This document shows, in pieces, positions 1-8,537 of a stretch of DNA of 30,474 nt. Position numbers and translations under genes: made by a program. The notes below the pieces were generated by a model that was not told the origin of the DNA, did not search any database, and saw only the letters and a program-made list of their open reading frames with translations. Within the stretch, counting starts at the first letter, position 1. Each line of letters opens with the position of its first letter. This DNA is from JAAYJR01 sp964540755 (GTDB lineage Bacteria; Bacteroidota; Bacteroidia; Bacteroidales; Prolixibacteraceae): contig CAZIOB010000074.1 in assembly GCA_964540755.1 (NCBI GenBank), forward strand, positions 1-30,474, written 5' to 3'.

Positions 1-6
1 TTTCAT
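1..6 (-). CDS. first two codons of a gene lying outside the window
   Basis: The window opens with the reverse complement of ATGAAA. It sits at exactly the place where the conserved element at 1-65 delivers a start codon in its other copies (7066 and 18340). By analogy a minus-strand gene starts at position 6 and runs off the left edge. Only Met-Lys is visible, so nothing can be said of the product. Confidence 0.4.
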
Positions 7-65
7 ACTATTAAAATTAATTATTTTCAAATGTATCATATAGAACTCGGATGAGTTTTAATCAT
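1..65 (-). repeat. conserved leader element, copy A
   Basis: This 65-base element is read on the minus strand from ATGATTAAAACT at 65 to ATGAAA at 6-1. It matches the copy at 7007-7071 at 58 of 65 positions, with no gaps. A further shared block, GAAACGAGCAT, lies upstream at 99-89, separated by a spacer of about 23 bases that is not conserved. It contains TACATTTG, which fits the Bacteroidota -7 box TAnnTTTG, but there is no TTTG at the -33 distance. Function unknown. Confidence 0.8.
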
Positions 66-167
66 ACTCTTGGGTGTAAATATTTTAGATGCTCGTTTCG
101 TATTATAATATTATCGTATATCAAACTGCAAACTGAAATTTAAAATATTATGGCAGCTGCTGATAAA

Positions 168-1049
168 TTAAAAAGATATTATCTGTTTTTCTGCAAGGCT
201 AAAGAGATATTCTCCATATTTATTGCTGCTCATCGACCGGGCGAGCACGATTAATTGCTCTTTGTCAATAAAACCTTTCTTATAGGCTATCTCTTCTATA
301 CATGATATTTTCAATCCCTGTCGCTTTTCAATAGTAGCAATAAAATTTGATGCCTGCAATAAACTGTCATGCGTTCCCGTATCAAGCCAGGCAAAACCTC
401 TTCCCAGAAGCTTTACCCTGAGCTTTTTTTCTTCCAGGTATAACCTGTTTAAATCAGTTATTTCGAGCTCACCTCTTGCAGAAGGTTTTAATTTTTTTGC
501 TTTTTCAATTACATCATTTGAATAGAAGTATAGTCCGGTAACTGCATAATTAGAGCGGGGATTTTCAGGTTTCTCCTCAATTGAGATAACCTCGTCTGTT
601 TCATCAAATTCAACAACCCCATATCTCTCAGGATCATTTACATAATAGCCAAAAATATATGCGCCATCCTCTATATTGGCGGCATCTTTCAGGATGGGAG
701 AAAAATTATACCCATAAAAAATATTGTCACCCAATATCATACATACATTGTCACTGCCTATAAATTTCTCTCCCAGTAGGAATGCATGGGCAAGCCCTTT
801 TGGAGAAGGTTGTACTTTGTAAGAGACAGACAGTCCCAGCTGACTGCCGTCACCAAACAGATTTTCAAAATTTCCGATATCATCAGGAGTGGAAATTATC
901 AAAATATCACGTATTCCGGCCAGCATCAGGACAGATAAGGGATAATATATCATTGGTTTATCATATACAGGCAATATCTGTTTCGATATAGATCTCGTAA
1001 TAGGGTAAAGCCGGGTGCCAAGACCACCGGCGAGAATAATTCCTTTCAT
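168..1049 (-). CDS. rfbA: glucose-1-phosphate thymidylyltransferase
   Basis: The enzyme makes dTDP-glucose from dTTP and glucose-1-phosphate, the first step to dTDP-L-rhamnose and related sugars of surface polysaccharide; it is cytoplasmic. The 293-residue protein has the usual family length. It opens with the nucleotide-binding LAGGLGTRLYPIT at about 6-18, followed by SKQILPVYDKPMIYYPL with the conserved Lys. The catalytic-core signature ILGDNIFYG lies near 105-113, and EEKP and LDTGTHDSL follow as in RmlA. The ATG at 1049 is the only sensible start; no clear Shine-Dalgarno precedes it. No other rml gene is visible: the neighbour to the left is outside the window and rpsA is divergent. It may be a single gene or the end of a cluster continuing leftwards. 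The family assignment is secure. Confidence 0.95.
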   Translation of the reverse strand: MKGIILAGGLGTRLYPITRSISKQILPVYDKPMIYYPLSVLMLAGIRDILIISTPDDIGNFENLFGDGSQLGLSVSYKVQPSPKGLAHAFLLGEKFIGSDNVCMILGDNIFYGYNFSPILKDAANIEDGAYIFGYYVNDPERYGVVEFDETDEVISIEEKPENPRSNYAVTGLYFYSNDVIEKAKKLKPSARGELEITDLNRLYLEEKKLRVKLLGRGFAWLDTGTHDSLLQASNFIATIEKRQGLKISCIEEIAYKKGFIDKEQLIVLARSMSSNKYGEYLFSLAEKQIISF

Positions 1050-1466
1050 CTGTTTAGAATTTTGTCATTATTTGTATTAAAAATTGAGTCAATCATTAAA
1101 AATATTTATTATCATCGATTCCCGGTAAAAAGTTGTTAAATAATATCCAGAATTAATTCAATTTAAAATCCTGTTTAATGCCGTAAACAACTTTAATCCC
1201 GGACAGATAAAAATGCTTATGTTTATAACCGGCCATTTAATCCGTATGCCCGTATAAGAATATTGCCAATATTAATAATATTTTTTTAAATGCGTGTTTT
1301 TATTCATAAACAGGTTAGCGGAATTAGTTTCTGAAATTACCAATAAGTTTCAAAAGTAATAAAAAATAAAATGCTCAAAACTTTTGAAATAAGTGAATTA
1401 AGTTATATTTTTGCGCGCGATTTATAACAAAGATAATGTCTAACTTATTAATTTATTTAGAATTAC
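1050..1466. other. intergenic region between divergent rfbA and rpsA
   Basis: These 417 AT-rich bases hold no credible coding frame. They contain the rpsA promoter near the right end. A 9-base inverted repeat, AAAGTTGTT at 1129-1137 and AACAACTTT at 1186-1194, is separated by 48 bases and may be chance. I saw no clear rfbA promoter. Confidence 0.6.
1383..1413 (+). promoter_or_regulatory. Bacteroidota-type promoter of rpsA
   Basis: TTTG at 1383-1386, a 19-base spacer and TATTTTTG at 1406-1413 match the known Bacteroidota primary sigma consensus (TTTG, 19-21 bases, TAnnTTTG) exactly. Transcription would begin near 1419, giving an rpsA leader of about 48 bases with no Shine-Dalgarno. Confidence 0.75.
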
Positions 1467-3914
1467 ATGATTGAAAAAAAGAGTAAAAAGGTTGACAAAA
1501 AAACAAAGAAGGTAGCTGAAACAACTGCCACGGAAGACAAAATGCAGAAACAGGAAACTGAAGAGAAAAAATCTGAGGAAAAAGAAAACCCCGAGGCAAA
1601 AAAAGAGAAGCAGGAAAAAAAAACTGAAGAGAAGGCAGTTGAAACTAAGGAAGAAGCACCTGAAATAAAATCCGGGGACAAACCGGATGACCAGAAAAAG
1701 GAAGAAACAATCCTGGAAGAAAAAGTTCCGGAAACAAAAAAAGAAGCAGAAACTGCTATAACAAAAAACGAGGAAGTTAAGGAAGAACCGGCTGAAGTTA
1801 CAACCGGAGAAGAAGTTTCTGAACCAAAGCAGGAAAAACCTGAAGAAAAAGCTGAAGAGATAAAATCTGCTGAAATAAAGGACGAGGAAGTTAAGGAAGT
1901 AACTGCTGAAGCTAAACCCGTGGAGGAAATCCCTGAGCAAAAACAAAAGGAAACCGAAGAGATAAAATCTGCTGAAGATAAGGAAACAGAGAAAGAGGAT
2001 ATCAAGGAACCTTCGGAAACAATAGCAGGAGCTGAAGAAGAAACTTCTGATACAGAAAAGGAAATAACCGGCGGACTGGAGAAAGAAGAGGAAGCAGAGA
2101 AGGAAACTGCCGCACAACAGGAAGATGAGCAGGAAGTGAAAAAACCCGGTGAATTTGACTGGGACAGTTATGAAAATTCCATAGAATCTTATTCTGACAT
2201 ACAAAGAGCTGATCTTGAAGAGATATACAATAATACTTTAAGCACCGTAACTGAAAAAGAGGTACATCAGGGTAAAGTTATAGCCCTGAGCAAGCGTGAA
2301 GTTGTTGTAGATATAGGCTATAAATCAGACGGTATAGTCAGTCTGAACGAATTTCGTTATAACCCTGATCTGAAAGTCGGCGACACAGTCGATGTTTACA
2401 TCGAAAGCCTTGAGGACAAAAAAGGCCAGATGATCCTTTCTCACAAGAAGGCAAGGGCAACAAGATCATGGGAACGTGTAAATGAAGCTCTTGAAAATGA
2501 CGAAATAATCAAAGGATATATTAAATGCCGTACCAAAGGGGGTATGATAGTGGATGTGTTCGGTATTGAGGCCTTCCTGCCGGGTTCGCAGATTGATGTA
2601 AAGCCTATTCGCGATTATGATGTATTCGTTGGTAAAACAATGGAATTTAAAGTTGTAAAGATAAACCACGAGTACCGCAATGTCGTTGTGTCACATAAAG
2701 CCCTGATAGAGGCAGAACTGGAACAACAGAAGAAAGAGATTATAGCAAGGCTGGAAAAAGGGCAGGTACTGGAAGGAACTGTGAAGAATATAACTTCATA
2801 TGGTGTGTTTATGGATCTTGGCGGTGTTGACGGACTTATACATATCACCGATCTTTCATGGGGACGAATATCTCATCCGAATGAGATCGTTGAGCTTGAC
2901 CAGAAGCTGAACGTTGTTATTCTTGATTTTGATGACGACAAGAAGCGTATCGCCCTGGGCCTTAAACAGCTTACTCCTCATCCGTGGGATAAGCTCGATG
3001 AAAATCTTAAGGTGGGTGATAAGGTTAAGGGTAAAGTTGTGGTGCTTGCCGACTATGGTGCCTTTGTTGAAATTGCCCCCGGTGTTGAGGGACTGATACA
3101 TGTTTCTGAAATGTCATGGAGTCAGCATCTCCGCAGCGCACAGGATTTCCTGAAAGTTAATGATGAGGTTGAGGCCGTAATTCTTACACTTGACCGCGAA
3201 GAAAGAAAAATGTCTCTTGGCATCAAACAACTTAAAGAAGATCCATGGGAAAGGATCGAAGAGAGATACGATGTTGGCACTAAACATACAGCTATTGTCA
3301 GAAACTTTACCAATTTTGGAGTTTTCGTTGAAATAGCGGAAGGTGTTGACGGACTTATCCATATTTCAGATCTGAGCTGGACAAAGAAAATCAAACATCC
3401 GTCGGAATTCACTTCCATTGGTGAGGAAATTGAAGTTGTAGTACTTGACATTGACAAGGATAATCGCAGGTTAAGCCTTGGCCATAAGCAACTGGAAGAA
3501 AATCCATGGGAAGTATTTGAAACAATATTTACTACCGATTCCATTCACGAGGGAACTGTGGTTGACCTGATGGATAAAGGGGCTGTTGTTGCACTACCCT
3601 ATGGCGTTGAGGGATTTGCAACCCCGCGCCACCTGGTTAAAGAAGATGGCACCCAGGCTAAACAAGATGAAAAACTCGACTTTAAAGTTATAGAATTCAA
3701 CAAGTCTGCCAAAAGAATAATAGTCTCCCACTCAAGAATATACGAAGACGAGAAACGCGCTGAAAGCACTTCAAAACGCAAGCCTCATGCACGCTCTGCC
3801 AAAAAGGCAGTTAAAAATGTTAATGATAACATCGAAAAAACTACCCTTGGCGATATAAGTGACCTTGCAGCTCTTAAGACAAAACTTGAAGAAAAGGAAA
3901 AAAAGAATAAATAA
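1467..3914 (+). CDS. rpsA: 30S ribosomal protein S1 with a long acidic/lysine-rich N-terminal extension
   Basis: S1 binds mRNA on the small subunit and helps initiation, which matters in Bacteroidota because their genes rarely use Shine-Dalgarno pairing. Six S1 (OB-fold) repeats can be seen starting near residues 264, 345, 432, 517, 603 and 691; repeats 3-5 carry the canonical pattern G.V..I..YGVF.DLGGVDGLIH followed by a Leu-Ser-Trp. The tail (about 760-815) is lysine-rich and contains TTLGDISDLAALK, typical of Bacteroidota S1. Residues 1 to about 228 are an added low-complexity stretch of Glu, Lys, Ala and Thr with degenerate repeats such as EEIKSAE and DEEVKEV, so the protein has 815 residues against roughly 560-620 usual for the family. 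The ATG at 1467 follows the promoter at 1383-1413. A weak start further in, before the FDWDSYE segment, cannot be ruled out, but the extension is fully open and in frame. Confidence 0.95.
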   Translation: MIEKKSKKVDKKTKKVAETTATEDKMQKQETEEKKSEEKENPEAKKEKQEKKTEEKAVETKEEAPEIKSGDKPDDQKKEETILEEKVPETKKEAETAITKNEEVKEEPAEVTTGEEVSEPKQEKPEEKAEEIKSAEIKDEEVKEVTAEAKPVEEIPEQKQKETEEIKSAEDKETEKEDIKEPSETIAGAEEETSDTEKEITGGLEKEEEAEKETAAQQEDEQEVKKPGEFDWDSYENSIESYSDIQRADLEEIYNNTLSTVTEKEVHQGKVIALSKREVVVDIGYKSDGIVSLNEFRYNPDLKVGDTVDVYIESLEDKKGQMILSHKKARATRSWERVNEALENDEIIKGYIKCRTKGGMIVDVFGIEAFLPGSQIDVKPIRDYDVFVGKTMEFKVVKINHEYRNVVVSHKALIEAELEQQKKEIIARLEKGQVLEGTVKNITSYGVFMDLGGVDGLIHITDLSWGRISHPNEIVELDQKLNVVILDFDDDKKRIALGLKQLTPHPWDKLDENLKVGDKVKGKVVVLADYGAFVEIAPGVEGLIHVSEMSWSQHLRSAQDFLKVNDEVEAVILTLDREERKMSLGIKQLKEDPWERIEERYDVGTKHTAIVRNFTNFGVFVEIAEGVDGLIHISDLSWTKKIKHPSEFTSIGEEIEVVVLDIDKDNRRLSLGHKQLEENPWEVFETIFTTDSIHEGTVVDLMDKGAVVALPYGVEGFATPRHLVKEDGTQAKQDEKLDFKVIEFNKSAKRIIVSHSRIYEDEKRAESTSKRKPHARSAKKAVKNVNDNIEKTTLGDISDLAALKTKLEEKEKKNK

Positions 3915-3961
3915 ATCCCTGTCCGGTCGATTTTTTTTGCCGGAATTTCGTAAATTGTAGC

Positions 3962-4315
3962 ATGACATCCGAAATTCTAAAAATAGATAATTATACCCTT
4001 GTAAAGGTCAAAACTGAAAGGCTGGATATTAATTCAGCTCCCGGATTAAAATCTGAACTGGTCTTACTTAATAATAAGGGAGAAAGCAATATCGTGCTTG
4101 ACATGACCAATTGCACATACTGCGATTCTACAGGCCTGCGCACTATTTTAGTTGGAAACCGCTTATGCGAAAATGCCATAGGGACCTTTATTTTATTTGG
4201 ATTACAACCCGATGTGGAAAACCTGATCAGGATATCAATGCTTCATACCGTCTTATTGATAACCAGGACACAGGAAGAAGCTGAGGAGTTGTTGAAAATG
4301 AAAAGAGACATGTAA
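3962..4315 (+). CDS. STAS-domain protein, anti-sigma factor antagonist type
   Basis: This 117-residue single-domain protein resembles SpoIIAA/RsbV-type antagonists, which bind anti-sigma kinases and are switched off by phosphorylation of one Ser. The hallmark is CDSTGLRTIL near 54-63, with Ser56 as the likely phosphoacceptor, after the beta-strand IVLDMTN. The rest is the usual alternation of strands and helices, ending in an E/K-rich helix. It lies 47 bases after rpsA and 50 before rnz, with a strong terminator directly after its stop, so it is probably read with rpsA. No partner anti-sigma kinase is visible in the window, and the nearby ECF cluster at 17-19 kb lacks a kinase-type anti-sigma. 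The domain is clear; the regulatory target is unknown. Confidence 0.85.
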   Translation: MTSEILKIDNYTLVKVKTERLDINSAPGLKSELVLLNNKGESNIVLDMTNCTYCDSTGLRTILVGNRLCENAIGTFILFGLQPDVENLIRISMLHTVLLITRTQEEAEELLKMKRDM

Positions 4316-4350
4316 ACAGGAACAGGAACAACTCCTGTTCCTGTTTTTTT
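4315..4350 (+). terminator. strong intrinsic terminator after the STAS gene
   Basis: A perfect 13-base stem pairs 4315-4327 (AACAGGAACAGGA) with 4333-4345. The loop is ACAAC and seven T follow to 4350. The stem begins on the last base of the stop codon. It separates the rpsA-STAS unit from rnz, which starts 15 bases downstream. Confidence 0.92.
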
Positions 4351-4365
4351 ATACTCCCGGATATA

Positions 4366-5292
4366 ATGCCAGGTAACTCTTTTGAAATAGCCATATTAGG
4401 CAGCGGATCAGCTATTCCGACAACAGGAAGGTATCCTGCAGCCCAAATCCTGAACCTCGGGAATAGTTATTTCCTGATCGATTGCGGAGAAGGCACACAA
4501 ATACAGATCAGGCGCCAGAAAATCGGATTCAGGAGGATAAAAAATATTCTTATTTCCCATCTGCATGGTGATCATTACTATGGCTTAATAGGTTTGATAT
4601 CTACATTTAATTTACTGGGACTTAAAAATGATATCCATATCTACTCCCCTTCACAACTTAAAGATATTATCCAGCCACAGCTCGATTTCATAAAAGGAGA
4701 GATGCAGTTTAAAGTAATTTTCCATCCTTTGAACTTTAAAATCCCGCAAAAGATATACAGCGATAAAAGAATTGAAGTCTTTTCATTTCCCCTTAAGCAT
4801 AGTATATCATGCTGCGGATTCTTTTTTAAGGAAATACCAAAAGAGGCAAACATTAAAAAAGAGAGCATTGAAAAATACAAAATCCCTGTTCCACAAATAC
4901 GGGAAATAAAAAAAGGAGCAGATTTTAAAACTGCTGACGGCAGGATAATACCCAATAATGAGCTGACAATACCTGCCCCGCCACCCAGATCATATGCATA
5001 TTGCACAGATACAGCCTATTACCCCCCTGCAACAAAAATATTTCATAATGTATCGCTTCTTTACCATGAAGCAACATTCACGGAAGATTTAAAGGACCTG
5101 GCAGATAAAACCTTCCATTCAACAGCTATGGATGCTGCAAGGATTGCCAGCCTGGCCAATGCGGGCAGATTGATCCTCGGGCACTTCTCGGCCAGGTTTA
5201 AGGAAGTGGAAATATTTGAAAAAGAAGCACAAACGATATTTCCAAATACTGAAACAGCTGTTGAGGGAAAAACATACAAAATAGATCACTAA
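4366..5292 (+). CDS. rnz: ribonuclease Z (tRNA 3' endonuclease)
   Basis: RNase Z cuts the 3' trailer from tRNA precursors. The 308-residue protein is a metallo-beta-lactamase-fold hydrolase of usual family length. The zinc motif SHLHGDH lies at 64-70 (His65, His67, Asp69, His70). Later metal ligands are visible in the segments YCTDTAYY, LYHEATF, FHSTAMDAA and LILGHFSARF. The N-terminal strand LGSGSAIPT and the LIDCGEGTQIQI segment are typical of the bacterial long-loop enzymes. The start ATG at 4366 lies just past the terminator at 4315-4350, so the gene needs either read-through or its own promoter; I did not find one. The downstream neighbour is convergent. Confidence 0.95.
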   Translation: MPGNSFEIAILGSGSAIPTTGRYPAAQILNLGNSYFLIDCGEGTQIQIRRQKIGFRRIKNILISHLHGDHYYGLIGLISTFNLLGLKNDIHIYSPSQLKDIIQPQLDFIKGEMQFKVIFHPLNFKIPQKIYSDKRIEVFSFPLKHSISCCGFFFKEIPKEANIKKESIEKYKIPVPQIREIKKGADFKTADGRIIPNNELTIPAPPPRSYAYCTDTAYYPPATKIFHNVSLLYHEATFTEDLKDLADKTFHSTAMDAARIASLANAGRLILGHFSARFKEVEIFEKEAQTIFPNTETAVEGKTYKIDH

Positions 5293-5373
5293 GAAATGTT
5301 ATTTTTTACCTTTTCCTTTCGCTCAATAATGACCAACACTATAAAAGATGTGATCCGGCTCTGCTAAAAAAAA

Positions 5374-6801
5374 TCATCTCTTCCCTATAAAAAATTCAGG
5401 ACTAAAATTTACGAGATATAATTTTTCCACTGATCGTGTAAAAGCTGTATATAGCCATCTGTAATATTCATTATCAAGCATATCCTCAACCAGGTATCCC
5501 TGGTCAATGAAAACGGCTTTCCATTGTCCCCCCTGGGCCTTATGACAGGTAACTGCGTAAGAGTATTTAATCTGAAGGGCATTATAATATGGATTATTTT
5601 TTATCTTTTCCCAACGGTCACGTTTATTGCTTATTTCTGAATATTCTTCTGCTATGGTATCAAATAGCTGTTTGTTTTGTTCAGATGATAATGATGCCGT
5701 CTCAATTGACAATGTATCAGTAATAATCTTACAATCGATTTCAACATCTTCATAATCAATAAAACGGAGGCGTATATCAGCAAAGTGAAATCCATATAAT
5801 TCTTCATAGCCATAAATATTAACTACTTCTGCAATATCGCCGTTTGCTATGAAATCCAGTTTACCGTCATTATCTTTCCAGTAATAGTTATTTTTTACTA
5901 CCATAAGCAAATCACCACGGTTCAGTTGTTCCTCCCTGAACAGTATGGAATCCCTTATACCCTTATTGAAAATGTTTGCCCTTTTATTCGAACGGGTCAC
6001 TACTGTTGTCTCAAATATACCATACTTTTCATAGCAGGAATTAATTTTATCCACAAGATATTCTCCGGTAATCCTTTCCACATCACTGAAAAGATCAATA
6101 TCCAGTTTAAAGAATCCTTTTTTATGCCGGCTGTTTATCCTTTCCCTTATCTGGGTTGCACAGTGCAGAATGCCGGAGGCAGATGCCTGTCGCACCACAT
6201 CGGTAAGTATATACTCTTTGACTTTCCTGCCATAGCCTCCGAGCGCGAAGGCATCGAGGGCGGGACTGATATTTATGCCGACCGGCGGAAGCTGGGCTGT
6301 ATCCCCTGCAATAATAAGCCGGCAGTTAACACCTGAATAAATATATTTGAAAAGATCGTCCAACAGCTTACCACTGCCAAAAATCGAATTCTCCCTGTTT
6401 TCATTGGATATCATAGAAGCTTCGTCAATTATAAAGCAGGTATTCTTATGAAGATTCCTGTCAAGGACAAACTTCCCGGATCCGTCAGTTGAAGACTGCT
6501 GCCTGTATATTTTTTTATGTATCGTATAAGCAGGCATTCCCGTGTATCCTGCCAGCACCTTGGCAGCTCTCCCGGTAGGGGCAAGTAACACGAAACTCCT
6601 CTTCAGTGATGTCAGACTTTTGGTTATGGCGCTTATCATGGTGGTCTTACCGGTTCCGGCAAATCCTTTTATCAAAAATATATCATCCCTGCCGGCAAAG
6701 GAAATATACTCTGCCAGTCCGGATATTAAACCCAACTGACAATCAGTTGGAGGAAAAATTAAATTTCTAATTAATAAAGATTTAATATGATTTTTCAACA
6801 T
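5374..6801 (-). CDS. RecD-like ATP-dependent DNA helicase (superfamily 1)
   Basis: A 475-residue SF1 helicase with the fold of RecD/Dda. Walker A is GFAGTGKT at 46-53, motif Ia is APTGRAAKVL near 74-83 and Walker B is IIDEAS at 124-129. Motif III is AGDTAQLPPVG. The C-terminal UvrD_C_2-type block is TCHKAQGGQW at 418-427, and the last motif is YTAFTR at 451-456. It lacks the long N-terminal domain of RecD2, so it matches the short stand-alone helicases common in Bacteroidota rather than a RecBCD subunit; no recB or recC is near. It should unwind DNA 5' to 3', by analogy with the family. It is monocistronic, convergent with rnz and divergent from the gene at 7066. The ATG at 6801 is followed directly by a Lys/Ile-rich N-terminus and fits the family start. 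Confidence 0.88.
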   Translation of the reverse strand: MLKNHIKSLLIRNLIFPPTDCQLGLISGLAEYISFAGRDDIFLIKGFAGTGKTTMISAITKSLTSLKRSFVLLAPTGRAAKVLAGYTGMPAYTIHKKIYRQQSSTDGSGKFVLDRNLHKNTCFIIDEASMISNENRENSIFGSGKLLDDLFKYIYSGVNCRLIIAGDTAQLPPVGINISPALDAFALGGYGRKVKEYILTDVVRQASASGILHCATQIRERINSRHKKGFFKLDIDLFSDVERITGEYLVDKINSCYEKYGIFETTVVTRSNKRANIFNKGIRDSILFREEQLNRGDLLMVVKNNYYWKDNDGKLDFIANGDIAEVVNIYGYEELYGFHFADIRLRFIDYEDVEIDCKIITDTLSIETASLSSEQNKQLFDTIAEEYSEISNKRDRWEKIKNNPYYNALQIKYSYAVTCHKAQGGQWKAVFIDQGYLVEDMLDNEYYRWLYTAFTRSVEKLYLVNFSPEFFIGKR

Positions 6802-6864
6802 ACTTGCTAAAATAACATTCCTTAAATTAAAGTAATTTATTTTTTTTTATAAATTTGCAGGCAG

Positions 6865-6884
6865 TCGTTAATAAAAATTAACGA
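6865..6884. repeat. perfect inverted repeat in a divergent intergenic region
   Basis: TCGTTAAT and ATTAACGA flank AAAA. The 8-base arms are perfect. It lies just after TAAATTTG (6850-6857), a possible -7 box for the plus strand, so it could be an operator or the start of a transcript hairpin. No regulator can be named. Confidence 0.5.
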
Positions 6885-7006
6885 ATAAATTGAATGAAGC
6901 ATGCTATCCACGGCTTTTCGTTTTTTTAAATGGCTGGTTACGTATGTTACAACTAAAAATTTTAATATAAGATGAAACGAGCATGATTTTAATGTTATCC
7001 GGGAGG

Positions 7007-7071
7007 ATGATTAAAACTTATGCGAGTTCCATATGATACTTTTAAAAATAATTAATTTTAATCATATGAAA
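7007..7071 (+). repeat. conserved leader element, copy B
   Basis: This 65-base copy ends in ATGAAA at 7066-7071, which is the start of the following gene. Arms CATATGAT (7030-7037) and ATCATATG (7061-7068) are perfect complements, so the start codon lies inside the right arm. The shared block GAAACGAGCAT lies upstream at 6974-6984. A 9-codon frame from ATG 7007 ends in TGA overlapping a second ATG at 7033, which is in frame with the real start. The role is unknown; conservation right up to the start codon points to a transcript-level leader or a duplicated promoter-leader block. Confidence 0.85.
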
Positions 7072-7698
7072 AACTTTTTGCAAATTGTACTTATCATCGT
7101 AGCGCTTGGGCTTGCTTATCTGATCTATAAAAGCATTCAGGATCCTATTGACTTTGAAAAAGCCCGTGAGCAGCGTTATGCAGCTACTATCCAGAGATTG
7201 AAAGATATAAGAAAGGCCCAGTTGGCATACAAAGATGTATATGGCAAGTTCACCGGAAGCTGGGACACACTTATAGATTTCGTAAAAAACGATTCGGTAA
7301 GAAATGTTCGTAAAATCGGGGAATTGACTGACAGTATGATTGAAGCCGGCCTCACAGAAAAAAAGGCGCTGAGACTTGGACTGATAATTCGCGATACCAT
7401 TAAGGAAAGTGTTATGGATGCAATTTTCGGAGGTTCATTTGACCCGGAAAAACTCAAATATGTCCCTGTTCCAGATACAGTAGCAATATTCGACCTTGGA
7501 GCGAATATTATTACTACAGGATCCGGGCTAAAAGTTCCTGTTTTTGAAGCAAAAGCTCATAACAATCTTATACTTAGAGGCCTTGACCGACAGTACGTTA
7601 TAAATCTTAACGAGACACGCAGGCTGAATGAAAAATATCCCGGGCTTAAAGTGGGATCACTTACAGAGACTGTTAATAATGCCGGAAACTGGGAATAA
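7066..7698 (+). CDS. membrane-anchored protein of unknown function
   Basis: I do not recognise a named family. The product has 210 residues, with one N-terminal membrane helix (residues 5-23, rich in Ile, Val, Leu and Ala) followed by a soluble domain. The first helix after the anchor (AREQRYAATIQRLKDIRKAQ, then YKDVYGKFTGSW) looks like the start of pilin or pseudopilin-like proteins, but there is no prepilin peptidase site, so that is only a resemblance. I chose ATG 7066, not the in-frame ATG at 7033, because 7033 lies in the repeated element and the membrane helix begins right after 7066. It is five bases upstream of the DUF3822 gene and probably cotranscribed with it and rsmD. The soluble part most likely faces the periplasm. 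Confidence 0.75.
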   Translation: MKNFLQIVLIIVALGLAYLIYKSIQDPIDFEKAREQRYAATIQRLKDIRKAQLAYKDVYGKFTGSWDTLIDFVKNDSVRNVRKIGELTDSMIEAGLTEKKALRLGLIIRDTIKESVMDAIFGGSFDPEKLKYVPVPDTVAIFDLGANIITTGSGLKVPVFEAKAHNNLILRGLDRQYVINLNETRRLNEKYPGLKVGSLTETVNNAGNWE

Positions 7699-7703
7699 AT
7701 CTA

Positions 7704-8537
7704 ATGTCTGAATTAATTACAGTCCCGGAATTTAATATAGACAATACTAAGCAATACAGATTATCCATTCAGGTGAGCCTGAATGGATTTTCTTTTTCAA
7801 TAATTAATCCTGATGAAAATAAATTACTTGCCCTCCACCGGTCTCCTGCAACTATTAGTTCAGAAAATTTTCTGGCCCGGCGGTTTAAAGAGTATATCGA
7901 TCAAAATGATCTTCTGACAGCAGATTACGCTGAAACCAGTATAATATTCCATACAGGGAAATTTACACTCGTTCCGGAAGAAATTTACTGTAAAGAGAAA
8001 CAGGCTGATATCCTGCAACTTCTGTTCGGAAAACAAATAATCAATAACAGCGCAGTCAGGGACTATCCGGAAAATATGTCTTCTCATCTGATATACGCTG
8101 TTCCAAATGATCTTGAAAAGGTATTTAATAATACTTTCCAGGATTTTTCTTTAAATCATACATTGACAGTGCTTAATAATAAAATTCAGGCCGGTCAGGA
8201 AAAAGAAGAAGATACCCTGCTACTGTATTTTGAAAAAAAATCTTTCTCCCTGATGCTTTATTCAGGCGGACAACTGCTTTTGGCCACAAACTTTAACTAT
8301 AATCATGAAAATGATATTGTATTCTATATTACATCAGTACTGAAAAACCAGGCTTCCGCCAATAAAAATACCAAACTGCTGGTAAGCGGAGATATTGATA
8401 CGCATGAACCAGCATATAAAACTCTTGATGAATATTTTAATATCTCTCCATTTTACCCTGCTATAAATTATAATACGGAGGTTTTTCAGGAATCTCCGCA
8501 TCGTTACATTACACTCTGCCATACATGCGCATTATAG
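7704..8537 (+). CDS. DUF3822 family protein
   Basis: A 277-residue soluble protein with no signal peptide or membrane helix. The alternation of short strands (YRLSIQVSLNGFSFSII) with segments such as HTGKFTLVPEEIY matches the DUF3822 family of Bacteroidota, which I recall as having an actin/hexokinase-like fold; no ATP-binding motif can be confirmed by eye. Its function is unknown. It starts five bases after the preceding gene and overlaps rsmD by 13 bases (8525-8537), so the three genes are probably one transcript with coupled translation. The pairing with rsmD is common in the phylum. The family call is fairly sure; no function should be assigned. Confidence 0.75.
   Translation: MSELITVPEFNIDNTKQYRLSIQVSLNGFSFSIINPDENKLLALHRSPATISSENFLARRFKEYIDQNDLLTADYAETSIIFHTGKFTLVPEEIYCKEKQADILQLLFGKQIINNSAVRDYPENMSSHLIYAVPNDLEKVFNNTFQDFSLNHTLTVLNNKIQAGQEKEEDTLLLYFEKKSFSLMLYSGGQLLLATNFNYNHENDIVFYITSVLKNQASANKNTKLLVSGDIDTHEPAYKTLDEYFNISPFYPAINYNTEVFQESPHRYITLCHTCAL

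Noticed and set aside
1129..1194. AAAGTTGTT inverted repeat as an rfbA/rpsA operator
   Set aside because: The arms are 48 bases apart in AT-rich sequence, and neither lies at a promoter I can identify.
1440..2204. Long minus-strand open frames opposite the start of rpsA, rich in Phe, Ser and Leu
   Set aside because: They are the antisense of GAA/AAA-rich codons in the S1 extension and resemble no protein family.
7033..7065. Upstream start adding 11 residues to the membrane protein
   Set aside because: This ATG is part of the repeated element; the membrane helix begins right after ATG 7066, and the other copies also end at ATGAAA.
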